This document shows positions 17,044 to 26,033 of a stretch of DNA of 47,386 nt, one piece after another. The notes under the pieces were generated by a model. The model was not told the DNA's origin, searched no databases, and saw only the letters and a list, made by a program, of their open reading frames with translations. A program made the position numbers and the translations under genes. The stretch spans positions 1 through 47,386 of the forward strand of contig JABDDY010000003.1 in assembly GCA_013287365.1 (NCBI GenBank), written 5' to 3'. This stretch comes from Chlamydiota bacterium. Its GTDB lineage: Bacteria; Chlamydiota; Chlamydiia; Chlamydiales; Rhabdochlamydiaceae. The stretch's first letter is position 1. Each line of letters opens with the position of its first letter.

Positions 17044-18837
17044 CTACGTAGTCTGTTCCTGATCCTGCAGAATCTCAATCTCAATGGGATTATTGTCGAA
17101 CTTGACCTCCAAGAGAGGCATCTGCTGAATCTTTTCAGGAATTCCAGTGAGGGGGTTATTCACTACATGCAGATGGCGCAGTTTAGTGAGGTTTTCAATG
17201 TTAATATTTTCAAGCGTGGTGATCTGATTATCGTTTAGGTAGAGGCCCGCGAGAGCTGTGAGAGTTTCGATCTCTTGAGGCAGAGCTGTGAGTTTATTGT
17301 CTTGTACGCGCAATACGGTTAGGCCAGTCAGCCCTCCGATATTTTCAAGTGTTTTCAGTTTGTTATGATCAAGATGCAACCGAGACAATTGCTTAAGATT
17401 TCCGATCTCTTTGGGCAACTCTTCGAGCTCATTCTTTTCCAGATATAAGTGTGTGAGATTCTGAAGGTCTTTGATGCCTTGAGGCAGGGTCTTTAATTGA
17501 TTGTCTTCCAGATACAGCTCTTCTAGGTTTGTGAGATCTCCGATTTCTTCAGGTAGTGCATCCAGCAAATTTCCGCTTAAGTTTAAAGTGATCAGCTGAT
17601 GAAGGTTTCCGATTTCCGCAGGGAGTTTGAACAGAAGGTTTTCATTGAGACTGAACATCTGTAAATTGGTGAGGTAACCGATCTCAGAAGGCAGATACGC
17701 AAAACAGTTCTTGGCGATATCCAACTCGAAGAGATTGGTGAGATTGCCGATGATGAGATTCTCAGGATCTTCTGGCCACTCGCACAACTGGTTTTGTCTT
17801 AAATTGAGTGTTTGGAGCTGCCTCAGGTTGCCGATGCTGATCGGAAGGCTTTTTAGTTTATTAGAGCTCAGATTCAGGTTTTGTAGATTGACAAGCTCTC
17901 CAATGTTTGCAGGAAGTTCTTTCAGCTGATTTTTACTCAGATCTAAACAAATAAGATTGTTAAAGTGAGCAATGGTTGCTTGAGGAAGCTTTTTAAGCTT
18001 TAGGCCGCTTAAATAAAGGCTAGTCAGATTTGTGAAGTCTTTTGTGAGCCCAGAGAGTTCTCTGATCGGATTTTTATTCAGGTTCAAAATTTGCAGGCTA
18101 TCTGCAAGAGCTTCAAGTTCAAGAGGAAATGCGGTCAGCTGGTTGTCATTGAGATATAAATTCTGAAGATGAACTAGGTTTCCTATTTCAGGAGGAAGTC
18201 TGGAAATTTTATTGTTGCCAAGATACAAACATTGAAGCGCGGTCAATTGTCCAATTTCTCTCGGTACGCAATGGAGGCCTAACTGTTCTAGATTTAATGT
18301 TGTAATCCTTTGCAGAGCCTGCGGATTTTGTGCCATCCAGGTGCGTATGGCAGCCGCGCTCATGTTGACAGCTGGCGCACCATGGCCCAGATACATGTCC
18401 TGTACAATAGTTGGCCAAATGGCCTCTAAATCTCTATCTTGAGCGGTTTGGATCATGGCAGTGATTTCTTTGCAGGTGTGGACGCTTTTTGCGGCATCAA
18501 ATCCCAAGGAACAAAGCACATCGGAAATCGTGGAGAAAATCTTCATTTTGCCTGCGTGAGAATCAGGGTGCACAACCTCTTCATCAGAATCAGTGGGTTG
18601 AGGCATTCCTTTAGCGATTTCATTTGGATTGATCCACTGAAACAGGTAGTTCGATTTTTCTTGTTCACACGCCTCCGAGAGCAGGTGGAGCTGTGTCGAT
18701 GCAAAGTTTGCAAATACCTGTTGGCATCGCGCATCAGGGCAAAAGTTATTTCCTTCTGTATTTCCGCTAAAAGTAAAATGAGCAATAGAGTCGATAATCT
18801 CATTTGGAAGATCTAAAAAATTATTAATTCCTGACAT
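17044..18837 (-). CDS. F-box-like + leucine-rich repeat protein (copy A, 597 aa)
   Basis: N-terminal 'FLDLPNEIIDSIAHFTF' (F-box-like LPxEI..I) followed by many 'LxxLxLxxNxLxxLPxEIGxLxx' repeats. Confidence 0.85.
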   Translation of the reverse strand: MSGINNFLDLPNEIIDSIAHFTFSGNTEGNNFCPDARCQQVFANFASTQLHLLSEACEQEKSNYLFQWINPNEIAKGMPQPTDSDEEVVHPDSHAGKMKIFSTISDVLCSLGFDAAKSVHTCKEITAMIQTAQDRDLEAIWPTIVQDMYLGHGAPAVNMSAAAIRTWMAQNPQALQRITTLNLEQLGLHCVPREIGQLTALQCLYLGNNKISRLPPEIGNLVHLQNLYLNDNQLTAFPLELEALADSLQILNLNKNPIRELSGLTKDFTNLTSLYLSGLKLKKLPQATIAHFNNLICLDLSKNQLKELPANIGELVNLQNLNLSSNKLKSLPISIGNLRQLQTLNLRQNQLCEWPEDPENLIIGNLTNLFELDIAKNCFAYLPSEIGYLTNLQMFSLNENLLFKLPAEIGNLHQLITLNLSGNLLDALPEEIGDLTNLEELYLEDNQLKTLPQGIKDLQNLTHLYLEKNELEELPKEIGNLKQLSRLHLDHNKLKTLENIGGLTGLTVLRVQDNKLTALPQEIETLTALAGLYLNDNQITTLENINIENLTKLRHLHVVNNPLTGIPEKIQQMPLLEVKFDNNPIEIEILQDQEQTT

Positions 18838-18972
18838 AAAATCCTGTTTTTTATTATCTTATAAGTATAATTTTAATTATATGCTTAATAAAAATCAAAT
18901 AAAAAATTAATGAATTATTCTATGTCGTTGATTTTGAGCTATTTGTGTAAAAACGAGCGTTTTAAGATAGTT
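18303..18972. repeat. Direct-repeat copy 1 of duplicated LRR-gene promoter + N-terminal coding region
   Basis: Near-identical to 19943-20612, including noncoding 'ATTAATTCCTGACATAAAATCCTG...TTTTAATTATATGCTTAATAAAAATCAAATAAAAAATTAAT...AACGAGCGTTTT'. Confidence 0.85.
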
Positions 18973-20477
18973 TAACTACGGAGCTCATCCTCAATAGGAT
19001 TATTATCGAACTCCAGAAGATCTAGCTGAGGCAATTGTTTTACTTCTTCTGGTATCGCAGTGAGCTGGTTATTCGTTACGTACAGTTTTTTTAGGAGGAT
19101 GAGACCTTCAATATTTGGCAGGGTTTTAAGTTTGTTGTAATTGAGCTCCAGTTGCTGCAGATGGCTCAGTTGCCTGATTTCCTTTGGCAGAGTTTCAAGT
19201 TGATTATGGTTGAGATGAAGAAGGCGCAAATGTTCGAGAGATCCAATTTCTAGGGGGAGCTCGGTGAGCTTGTTATTGTGGCAAGATAGGGTCTCCAGCT
19301 GCGTAAGCCTTCCGATCCCTTTAGGCAAAGTCTGCAATCTGTTGTCTTTTAGATACAGTCCGATCAGACTTGTGAGGCCTCCGATTTCTTCAGGCAGCGC
19401 TGTCAGCTGATTGTTGCTTAGCTCCAAAACTTGCAGTTGATTGAGGTGCCCGATTTCCTTGGACAATTCTACAAGACAATTATTCGCTATAAGCAACTCT
19501 CTGAGGTTAGTCAGATTACCAAGGGCGAGATTTTCAGGATTTTCGGTCTCTTCGGGCAACCTAGCCAACTGGTTATCGCTCAGATCTAGGATGGTTAGGC
19601 CTGTGAGATGGCCAATTTCTTTAGGCAGTGTGGCAAGCTTTGTGTCGGCTAAATAGAGTTGTGTTAAGCTGATGAAATTTTTGATCGAAGAAGGCACGGC
19701 TTTGATTGGGTTGAAACTGAGGTCCAAAATTTGCAAGCTCTCTCTGAGAGATTCAAGCTCAGGCGGAAACGAGGTGAACTTGTTTCTTAGTAGAACTAAA
19801 TCCCGTAGCTGAGTGAGTTTCTTAAGTTGAAGAGGAAGCCTTGAAATGTTATTCCTTGAGAGATCCAGCACTTCAAGGTGTGTGAGTTGTTCAATTTCCT
19901 GAGGGATGCAGTAGAGATTTAGCCCGGAGAGGTTTAGGTTTGTGATACTTTGCAAATGAGTGGGGTTCTGCGCCATCCAGGGGCGAATGGCAGCCGCGCT
20001 CATCTTGGCAGCTGGCGCAGCATTGCCCAGATTCATCTTGGCTACGATACGTGGCCAAATGGCCTCTAAATCTCTATCTTGAGCGGTTTGGATCATGGCA
20101 GTGATTTCTTTGCAGGTGTGGACGCTTTTTCCGGTATCAAATCCCAAGGAACAAAGCACGTCGGAAATCGTGGAGAAAATCTTCATTTTGCCTGCGTGAG
20201 AATCTGGGTGCACAACCTCTTCATCAGAATCAATGGGTTGAGGCATTCCTTTGGCGATTTCATTTGGATTGATCCACTGAAACAGGTAGTTCGATTTTTC
20301 TTGTTCACACACCTCCGAGAGCAGGTGAAGCTGTGTCGAGGCAAAGTTTGCAAATACCTGTCGGCATCGCGCATCAGGGCAAAAGTTATTTCCTTCTGTC
20401 TTTCCGCTAAAAGTAAAATGAGCAATAGAGTCGATGATCTCATTTGGAAGATCTAAAAAATTATTAATTCCTGACAT
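18972..20477 (-). CDS. F-box-like + leucine-rich repeat protein (copy B, 501 aa)
   Basis: N-terminus almost identical to copy A; divergent LRR array. Confidence 0.85.
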   Translation of the reverse strand: MSGINNFLDLPNEIIDSIAHFTFSGKTEGNNFCPDARCRQVFANFASTQLHLLSEVCEQEKSNYLFQWINPNEIAKGMPQPIDSDEEVVHPDSHAGKMKIFSTISDVLCSLGFDTGKSVHTCKEITAMIQTAQDRDLEAIWPRIVAKMNLGNAAPAAKMSAAAIRPWMAQNPTHLQSITNLNLSGLNLYCIPQEIEQLTHLEVLDLSRNNISRLPLQLKKLTQLRDLVLLRNKFTSFPPELESLRESLQILDLSFNPIKAVPSSIKNFISLTQLYLADTKLATLPKEIGHLTGLTILDLSDNQLARLPEETENPENLALGNLTNLRELLIANNCLVELSKEIGHLNQLQVLELSNNQLTALPEEIGGLTSLIGLYLKDNRLQTLPKGIGRLTQLETLSCHNNKLTELPLEIGSLEHLRLLHLNHNQLETLPKEIRQLSHLQQLELNYNKLKTLPNIEGLILLKKLYVTNNQLTAIPEEVKQLPQLDLLEFDNNPIEDELRS

Positions 20478-20612
20478 AAAATCCTGGTTTTTATTAGATT
20501 ATAAACATAATTTTAATTGCATGCTTAATAAAAATCAAATAAAAAATTAATATATTATTCTATATCGTTGATTTTGAGCCATTTGTGTAAAAACGAGCGT
20601 TTTTAAGATAGT
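19943..20612. repeat. Direct-repeat copy 2 of duplicated LRR-gene promoter + N-terminal coding region
   Basis: See 18303-18972. Confidence 0.85.
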
Positions 20613-20742
20613 TTAACCACAGAGATCGCAGAGAACACAGAGATCAAGAAATTTAAAACAGACTTCTGGGCTGGACTTTAGCCATTTGAGGGCATCCATT
20701 ATAAATTCAACCTCTGTGTTCTCGGTGATCTCTGTGGTTAAA
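20612..20742. repeat. TTAACCACAGAG-type palindromic intergenic repeat
   Basis: TTAACCACAGAGATCGCAGAGAACACAGAGATC ... CTCTGTGTTCTCGGTGATCTCTGTGGTTAA. Confidence 0.9.
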
Positions 20743-20822
20743 TATCTGATTTTAAGAATGTTAGATCAAAAAGTTCATTACACAACAAAGCCGTAAAACC
20801 CCCAAATGTGTAGAATAAAAGG

Positions 20823-22364
20823 GTGGATGAGAAATGGCCCTTTCTTTGGGAGCTGGTAGAGGGAAGCTCGCAGCGGGGCTCGCTGCTGAGTATTGACGCG
20901 GTTTTTGCGCAAAAGGCTGAGAGTGAAGAGGAGGCAGCGCTTCTTGCCACCTTGCTTGCCTTTTATCGCCTGGGGCACCTCTGTCTCAAGGTGGACAACG
21001 AGCGGACCCTGCCCGACCTGCGCCTACTCACCCCTTATCCGGGCGAATTAGAGAAACGGATCCGCAAAGGGGCTGCAAGCCCATTTGTCATTCGGGAAGA
21101 AAATCGCTTCTACCTTTCCAGACTCTGGCATCTCGAACAGCAGTTTGTCTCAGAAACGGTTCGTCTTCTCAAAACCGTTCAAGACCCTCTCTCTTGCTCT
21201 TTACTCCCGCCCTCTTGCTCTCTCACAGATGAGCAAAAACAAGCCGTGCAAAAAGCGCTCCAGTTCCCTTTAAGTCTCATTGCAGGGGGGCCCGGGACGG
21301 GCAAGAGTTTTACAGCGTCTGCCATTGCAAATGGCTTTAAGAGCCAAGGACGCTCTGCCATTTTACTCGCAGCGCCGACGGGCAAGGCAGCGGCCCATTT
21401 GGAAAAGAAACTCCCTGGGTTTGAAGCGACAACGCTACATAAGCTGCTTGGGGTCTCATCTGCCAAGGATTTTCAAGAACTGCCGCCCTGGATTTACATG
21501 GATCTGCTCATTGTGGATGAGTGTTCGATGATCGATCCCGCTCTTTTTGCAAGACTGATGCGCTCTGTGCAGGGAGATACCCATCTTGTTTTGATTGGCG
21601 ATCCTCATCAGCTGCCAGCTGTCGAAGGAGGAAGCTTTTTTGCCGACCTTCTTGCCGGGGGGACAGTTCCCTTTACAGAGCTGACCACTAGCTTGCGGTT
21701 TGAGGAAAAAGGGCTCTTTAGCCTTGCAGAGGCTATTTTAGCTGGGGATCTGCCCAAGATCCCCCTCGACCCTTTTCCCAGTGAGCAAAAGATCTGGGAA
21801 AGCGTCTCTTCCCATTTTCCCAAACCGACTCGTCAAATAGAGGAAGATCTTTCCCTTTTTCATCGCTTTGCCCTGCTCACACCGCTTCGTCGCGGCCCCT
21901 TTGGGGTTGAATCGTTGAATCGCGTTTTGCTTAGCCGCTTCAAGAGCCTTGGCTTCTATGGCCAGTATCTGCAGATCCCCATCTTGATCAGCAAAAGCGA
22001 TCAGCGCCTTGGCCTTTGCAATGGGCAAATGGGACTTCTCATTCATTGCATAGGAAAAAGCGAGAAGGATTATGCGCTTTTTGAAGGAGGGCAAAGGCTG
22101 CCGCGCAGTCAGTTGCCCTCGTTTGAGATAGCTTACGCGATTTCTGTACACAAAAGCCAGGGAAGCGAATATGAGGAGGCACTGCTTTTGATTCCTGAGG
22201 GATCAGAGTCTTTTGGGAGGGAGCTTCTCTACACAGGGGCGACGCGCGCGCGGAAAAAACTGACGATAGCAGGAGAAAAAGAGAGAATAGAAAAACTGCT
22301 CAGTCAGGTGTCGGGAAAAGTCTCTGGGGTGCAAGAAAAGCTAATGGCTAGCGAGCTTTGCTAG
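20823..22364 (+). CDS. recD: RecD-like exodeoxyribonuclease V alpha subunit
   Basis: Walker A 'LIAGGPGTGKSFTASAIA', 'APTGKAAAHLEKKL', 'LIVDECSMIDPALFARLM', 'LIGDPHQLPAVEGGSFF', 'AYAISVHKSQGSEYEEALLL'. Confidence 0.93.
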   Translation: MDEKWPFLWELVEGSSQRGSLLSIDAVFAQKAESEEEAALLATLLAFYRLGHLCLKVDNERTLPDLRLLTPYPGELEKRIRKGAASPFVIREENRFYLSRLWHLEQQFVSETVRLLKTVQDPLSCSLLPPSCSLTDEQKQAVQKALQFPLSLIAGGPGTGKSFTASAIANGFKSQGRSAILLAAPTGKAAAHLEKKLPGFEATTLHKLLGVSSAKDFQELPPWIYMDLLIVDECSMIDPALFARLMRSVQGDTHLVLIGDPHQLPAVEGGSFFADLLAGGTVPFTELTTSLRFEEKGLFSLAEAILAGDLPKIPLDPFPSEQKIWESVSSHFPKPTRQIEEDLSLFHRFALLTPLRRGPFGVESLNRVLLSRFKSLGFYGQYLQIPILISKSDQRLGLCNGQMGLLIHCIGKSEKDYALFEGGQRLPRSQLPSFEIAYAISVHKSQGSEYEEALLLIPEGSESFGRELLYTGATRARKKLTIAGEKERIEKLLSQVSGKVSGVQEKLMASELC

Positions 22365-22602
22365 CAAATCGCGCCTTTAGCCGGCTGACTTTATTTTTCT
22401 TGAAAAATCCCTTTTTCGCGCTTTTGTCTAGAAGTGCTTGCAGAGAGCGGAAATGCTCCTCTGATCCCTCTTTTTCCAGCTTATTTGCAGCGGTTCGAAT
22501 ACGCGCTTTTAACACACGGTTTTCGAGCTGTCTCTTCAAACTTTGAATGTCTCGCTTAAGAGCGGAGGGCCGTTTTACTTTCGCTTTTTTTTCTTCTGCC
22601 AT
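22348..22602 (-). CDS. rpsT: 30S ribosomal protein S20 (start at internal Met of the listed ORF)
   Basis: 'MAEEKKAKVKRPSALKRDIQSLKRQLENRVLKARIRTAANKLEKEG' is S20-like. Confidence 0.85.
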   Translation of the reverse strand: MAEEKKAKVKRPSALKRDIQSLKRQLENRVLKARIRTAANKLEKEGSEEHFRSLQALLDKSAKKGFFKKNKVSRLKARFASKAR

Positions 22603-22663
22603 ATGATTGGGGTTTCGTTTTGGAACCCCCAATTCTATTGCAAAGTGCTCTATATGTCAAATT

Positions 22664-22828
22664 ATGAACCTATCCGCAAATTGGAAGGGGTTCCTTTTCG
22701 AGTCTTTTTTCGTCGTTTTTAAAGCCGCTTCTTGGTCTACTTATCTAAGTATGGCCTGCGAAGCGGCTTTAAAAATGACAAAAAAATCCTTCAAAAATCA
22801 ACGCCTTCGAATTTGCGGATAGGTTCAT
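22664..22828. repeat. MITE-like hairpin element with ~25 bp terminal inverted repeats
   Basis: ATGAACCTATCCGCAAATTGGAAGG (22664-) vs CCTTCGAATTTGCGGATAGGTTCAT (-22828); inner TTTTTAAAGCCGCTTC/GAAGCGGCTTTAAAAA. Confidence 0.85.
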
Positions 22829-23345
22829 GCAAAAATCCTACTCTCGTCTCCTGCTCCTCCTCATTTCCCTTCTCACTCTTTGGCGGGGAGGTTTTGCCCT
22901 TGTGCAGGTGTGGGAGTTTTTGCGGCTGGGCTGGCAGTTAGAGGGTCAAATAAAAGATTGCCGTGTCAGTGAGCTATCTGCGTCAAAGTATGCTCTGGAG
23001 GCGACCTGCCTCTACCAGTTTGGAAATAAAGAGTGGTCAACCACTCTCTTGCTTCCCCCTCCCTACTTTCCAAACAGGTATGCAGCAGAGGAGGCAAAAG
23101 CCTTGCAACCAGAGCGGATCGCTCTTTGGATCGACCCAAATAAGCCTTCTCATATTGCTTTTGCGCGCACTTTCCCCTGGCTTCCTTGTCTCTACGGAGG
23201 GGTCTGTATAGGAGTTTGGCTCTATTTTATTTACATAATCCAAGTTTCCGCAGGAGGAGAAAGAAGAGCCGCCAGTAGAGGGTTTTTAGCCAAGCCCTTC
23301 CCACGCTCTTTTTTAAAGCGGGGAAAGGCAAACCTAGATGAGTAA
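22827..23345 (+). CDS. Two-TM membrane protein, DUF3592-like
   Basis: N- and C-terminal hydrophobic helices around a soluble segment ('WSTTLLLPPPYFPNRYAAEEAKALQPERIALWIDPNKPSHIA'). Confidence 0.6.
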   Translation: MQKSYSRLLLLLISLLTLWRGGFALVQVWEFLRLGWQLEGQIKDCRVSELSASKYALEATCLYQFGNKEWSTTLLLPPPYFPNRYAAEEAKALQPERIALWIDPNKPSHIAFARTFPWLPCLYGGVCIGVWLYFIYIIQVSAGGERRAASRGFLAKPFPRSFLKRGKANLDE

Positions 23346-23955
23346 CATCTCCTGCGTGATAAAGCCCTTTTTGCTCAGAGGAAAAAGGGCGTCTAAGATC
23401 AACTGGGAGCTTTTTCCCCCGCCGTTCCCTTCTACTTCCGTAGAGCTCCTCGAGCTGATCGTAGATCATTCCCTGGCCAGAGGCGTCCATATTCGAGAAG
23501 TAGCGGCATTTTTGGCTCAAAAAAAGCTCTGCAGCGCTAAGCTGTCTTTTATTGAACCTCTTCTCGTGCAGGATCCAGACGACGCTGTAGCCTAGGCTCT
23601 CGTAATGGCGCGTACGCTCTTGCACCTCTTGCTCTGAGATGGGGGAGACCTGTACTTCAAAAATTCTCTTGCTGTCCTTGCAGAAGAGATCGGCAATGCG
23701 GCCAATTTGAGGAAAGGGCTGCTCGAGAACAGCTCCTGGCAAAAGGTGGGCGAGATGGGCTTGCAAATGGAGGTGGATGGCCCCTTTTTGGTGCTGTTTA
23801 CAGGAGGATCCTGTCAGGTGGAAAAAATGGAGCTGTCTCCTTAAACCGCCTCGCAGGCGCACGGGTGCTAGACATTCTTGGCAAAGATAATTTTTTCCTT
23901 TTAATGCCCGTTTGGCGGAGACCGGGCCTTTTTCATCCAAGGCTTGGAATTGCAT
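23227..23955 (-). CDS. CoiA-like competence/nuclease family protein
   Basis: 'NYLCQECLAPVRLRGGLRRQLHFFHLTGSSC...GRIADLFCKDSKRIFEVQVSPISEQEVQERTRHYESLGYSVVWIL' matches CoiA layout. Confidence 0.8.
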   Translation of the reverse strand: MQFQALDEKGPVSAKRALKGKNYLCQECLAPVRLRGGLRRQLHFFHLTGSSCKQHQKGAIHLHLQAHLAHLLPGAVLEQPFPQIGRIADLFCKDSKRIFEVQVSPISEQEVQERTRHYESLGYSVVWILHEKRFNKRQLSAAELFLSQKCRYFSNMDASGQGMIYDQLEELYGSRRERRGKKLPVDLRRPFSSEQKGLYHAGDVTHLGLPFPALKKSVGRAWLKTLYWRLFFLLLRKLGLCK

Positions 23956-24001
23956 TTCCTCTGGGATATTAATCGCCCTTAGACTATTTTAGGGAAATAT
24001 C

Positions 24002-25669
24002 ATGGCGAAAACAGCTCAACAAACAGCTCTATTTAACCCCCAGCATCAGCAAAAAATTGAAGAGCTCGTAGCTCTTGCAAAGGAACAAGGGTACATCACC
24101 TACGAGGAGATCAATGAGATCCTCCCGATGACCTTTGATTCTGCAGAACAGATCGACCAGGTGCTCATTTTCCTCAGCGGCATGGACATTCAGATCCTGA
24201 ACCAGGCCGAGGTGGAGAAGCAGAAAGAGCGCAAGAAAGAGGCCAAAGAACTCGAAGGGGTGGCCAAACGCGCTGAAGGGACAGCCGACGATCCTGTCCG
24301 GATGTATCTCAAGGAAATGGGATCTGTTCCTCTCCTCACGCGCGAGGAGGAGGTCGAGATTTCCAAGCGCATTGAAAAAGCGCAGATTCAGATTGAGAAG
24401 ATCATCATGCGTTTTCGCTACTCGACAAGAGAGGCGATTTCGATTGCCAATTACCTCACAAGCGGCAAAGAGCGTTTTGATAAATCGATTGCAGAAAAAG
24501 AGGTGAGCGATCGCCAGCTCTACTTCAACCTACTGCCCAAGCTCACGATGCTGCTGCGCAAAGAAGATGCTTTTTTAGAAGGCCTTCTCAACCAGATGAG
24601 CGATCCTAAGCTCAAAAAAACCGATAAGCTAAGACTGGCAGAGGACGTTGAGAAAAGCCGCATCCGCATGCAGGCCTATTTAGGGCGCATGCATTTTCGT
24701 CACAACATCATCGAAGATTTTGGCGAAGTGATCATGAATGGCTACGACCGCTTTTTAGTTCTGGAGAAAGAAGCGCAAGAGCTAGCTCCCCGCGCAGAGA
24801 AAAACAAGTTTGCTCAGTCAAAGCTGCGCGCTGTCGAGCGCAAGCTCCAAAGAAGAGAACTAGCCTCTGGACGCACTCTCGATGAGTTTAAAAAAGATGT
24901 GCGCATGCTCCAGCGCTGGATGGATAAGAGCCAAGAAGCCAAGCGCGAGATGGTCGAATCGAACCTGCGCCTTGTGATCTCCATTGCCAAGAAATACACC
25001 AACCGCGGTCTCTCCTTCCTCGACCTGATCCAAGAAGGGAACATGGGTCTGATGAAGGCTGTCGAGAAGTTCGAGTACCGGCGCGGATACAAATTTTCCA
25101 CCTACGCAACCTGGTGGATCCGCCAGGCCGTCACGCGCGCCATTGCCGATCAGGCACGCACGATCCGTATTCCCGTGCACATGATCGAAACGATCAACAA
25201 GGTGCTTCGCGGGGCCAAGAAACTGATGATGGAGACAGGCCGCGAGCCCACCCCAGAAGAGCTGGCGCGTGAGCTTGGACTGACCCCTGAGCGCGTCCGT
25301 GAGATCTACAAAATTGCGCAGCATCCGATCTCTCTGCAGGCAGAGGTAGGCGAAGGGGGCGAAAGCCAATTTGGCGATTTCCTCGAAGATACGACCATCG
25401 AGTCTCCCGATGAAGCAACCGGTTATGCCATCTTAAAAGACAAAATGGGAGAGGTCTTAGCGACCTTAACCGATAGAGAGCGCACCGTTCTCATTGAGCG
25501 ATTTGGCCTCCTCGACGGCAAGCCAAAAACCCTTGAAGAGGTAGGTGTGCGCTTCAAAGTCACACGCGAGCGCGTCAGGCAGATCGAAGCCAAAGCGCTG
25601 CGCAAAATGCGCCACCCCACCCGCTCTAAGCAGCTCCAAGCCTTCCTCGACCTGCTCGAGGGGGATTAA
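24002..25669 (+). CDS. rpoD: RNA polymerase primary sigma factor (sigma-70 family)
   Basis: '[72 protein letters not shown]' and region 4 '[20 protein letters not shown]'. Confidence 0.97.
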   Translation: MAKTAQQTALFNPQHQQKIEELVALAKEQGYITYEEINEILPMTFDSAEQIDQVLIFLSGMDIQILNQAEVEKQKERKKEAKELEGVAKRAEGTADDPVRMYLKEMGSVPLLTREEEVEISKRIEKAQIQIEKIIMRFRYSTREAISIANYLTSGKERFDKSIAEKEVSDRQLYFNLLPKLTMLLRKEDAFLEGLLNQMSDPKLKKTDKLRLAEDVEKSRIRMQAYLGRMHFRHNIIEDFGEVIMNGYDRFLVLEKEAQELAPRAEKNKFAQSKLRAVERKLQRRELASGRTLDEFKKDVRMLQRWMDKSQEAKREMVESNLRLVISIAKKYTNRGLSFLDLIQEGNMGLMKAVEKFEYRRGYKFSTYATWWIRQAVTRAIADQARTIRIPVHMIETINKVLRGAKKLMMETGREPTPEELARELGLTPERVREIYKIAQHPISLQAEVGEGGESQFGDFLEDTTIESPDEATGYAILKDKMGEVLATLTDRERTVLIERFGLLDGKPKTLEEVGVRFKVTRERVRQIEAKALRKMRHPTRSKQLQAFLDLLEGD

Positions 25670-25698
25670 TGCGCGCGATTTACTAAAAATAAAAAGAT

Positions 25699-25819
25699 TT
25701 AACCACAGAGCTCATAGAGAACACAGAGATTAAAAAAACAAGAGAAATGCTCTACAAATACCTGTGGAGCATTCGTCTTATTTTTTAATCTCTGTGTTCT
25801 CTGTGAGCTCTGTGGTTAA
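25699..25819. repeat. TTAACCACAGAG-type palindromic intergenic repeat downstream of rpoD
   Basis: TTAACCACAGAGCTCATAGAGAACACAGAGATTAAAAAA ... TTTTTTAATCTCTGTGTTCTCTGTGAGCTCTGTGGTTAA. Confidence 0.92.
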
Positions 25820-26033
25820 ATATCTTGTTTTTAGTAAGTTGCATGCTAAAAACCAATTACGCAACAAAATGGATGCCCACGCAAAGACGCCGGGTCGCGG
25901 AGACGCGGAAAAAAATATACATTTAGAAATTCTATGTGTATACTGGCTTTTAAATTTGGGCAAAAACTTCTTCTCGATGGCTTTGCTTTAAATAAACTTT
26001 TTCATTTTCTTGTGTATACAAAGTAGGCTTGAA

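Noticed and set aside
18439-20456. Paired 125 aa plus-strand ORFs (18439-18816 and 20079-20456) conserved between LRR copies
   Set aside because: Antisense to the F-box/LRR N-terminal region; similarity is explained by the DNA duplication, no independent coding support
24860-25369. 169 aa minus-strand ORF within rpoD
   Set aside because: Antisense to conserved sigma factor regions; shadow ORF
20612-25912. CACAGAG and GCAAAGACGC repeats as a CRISPR array
   Set aside because: Inverted pairs at dispersed sites with no regular repeat-spacer units and no cas genes
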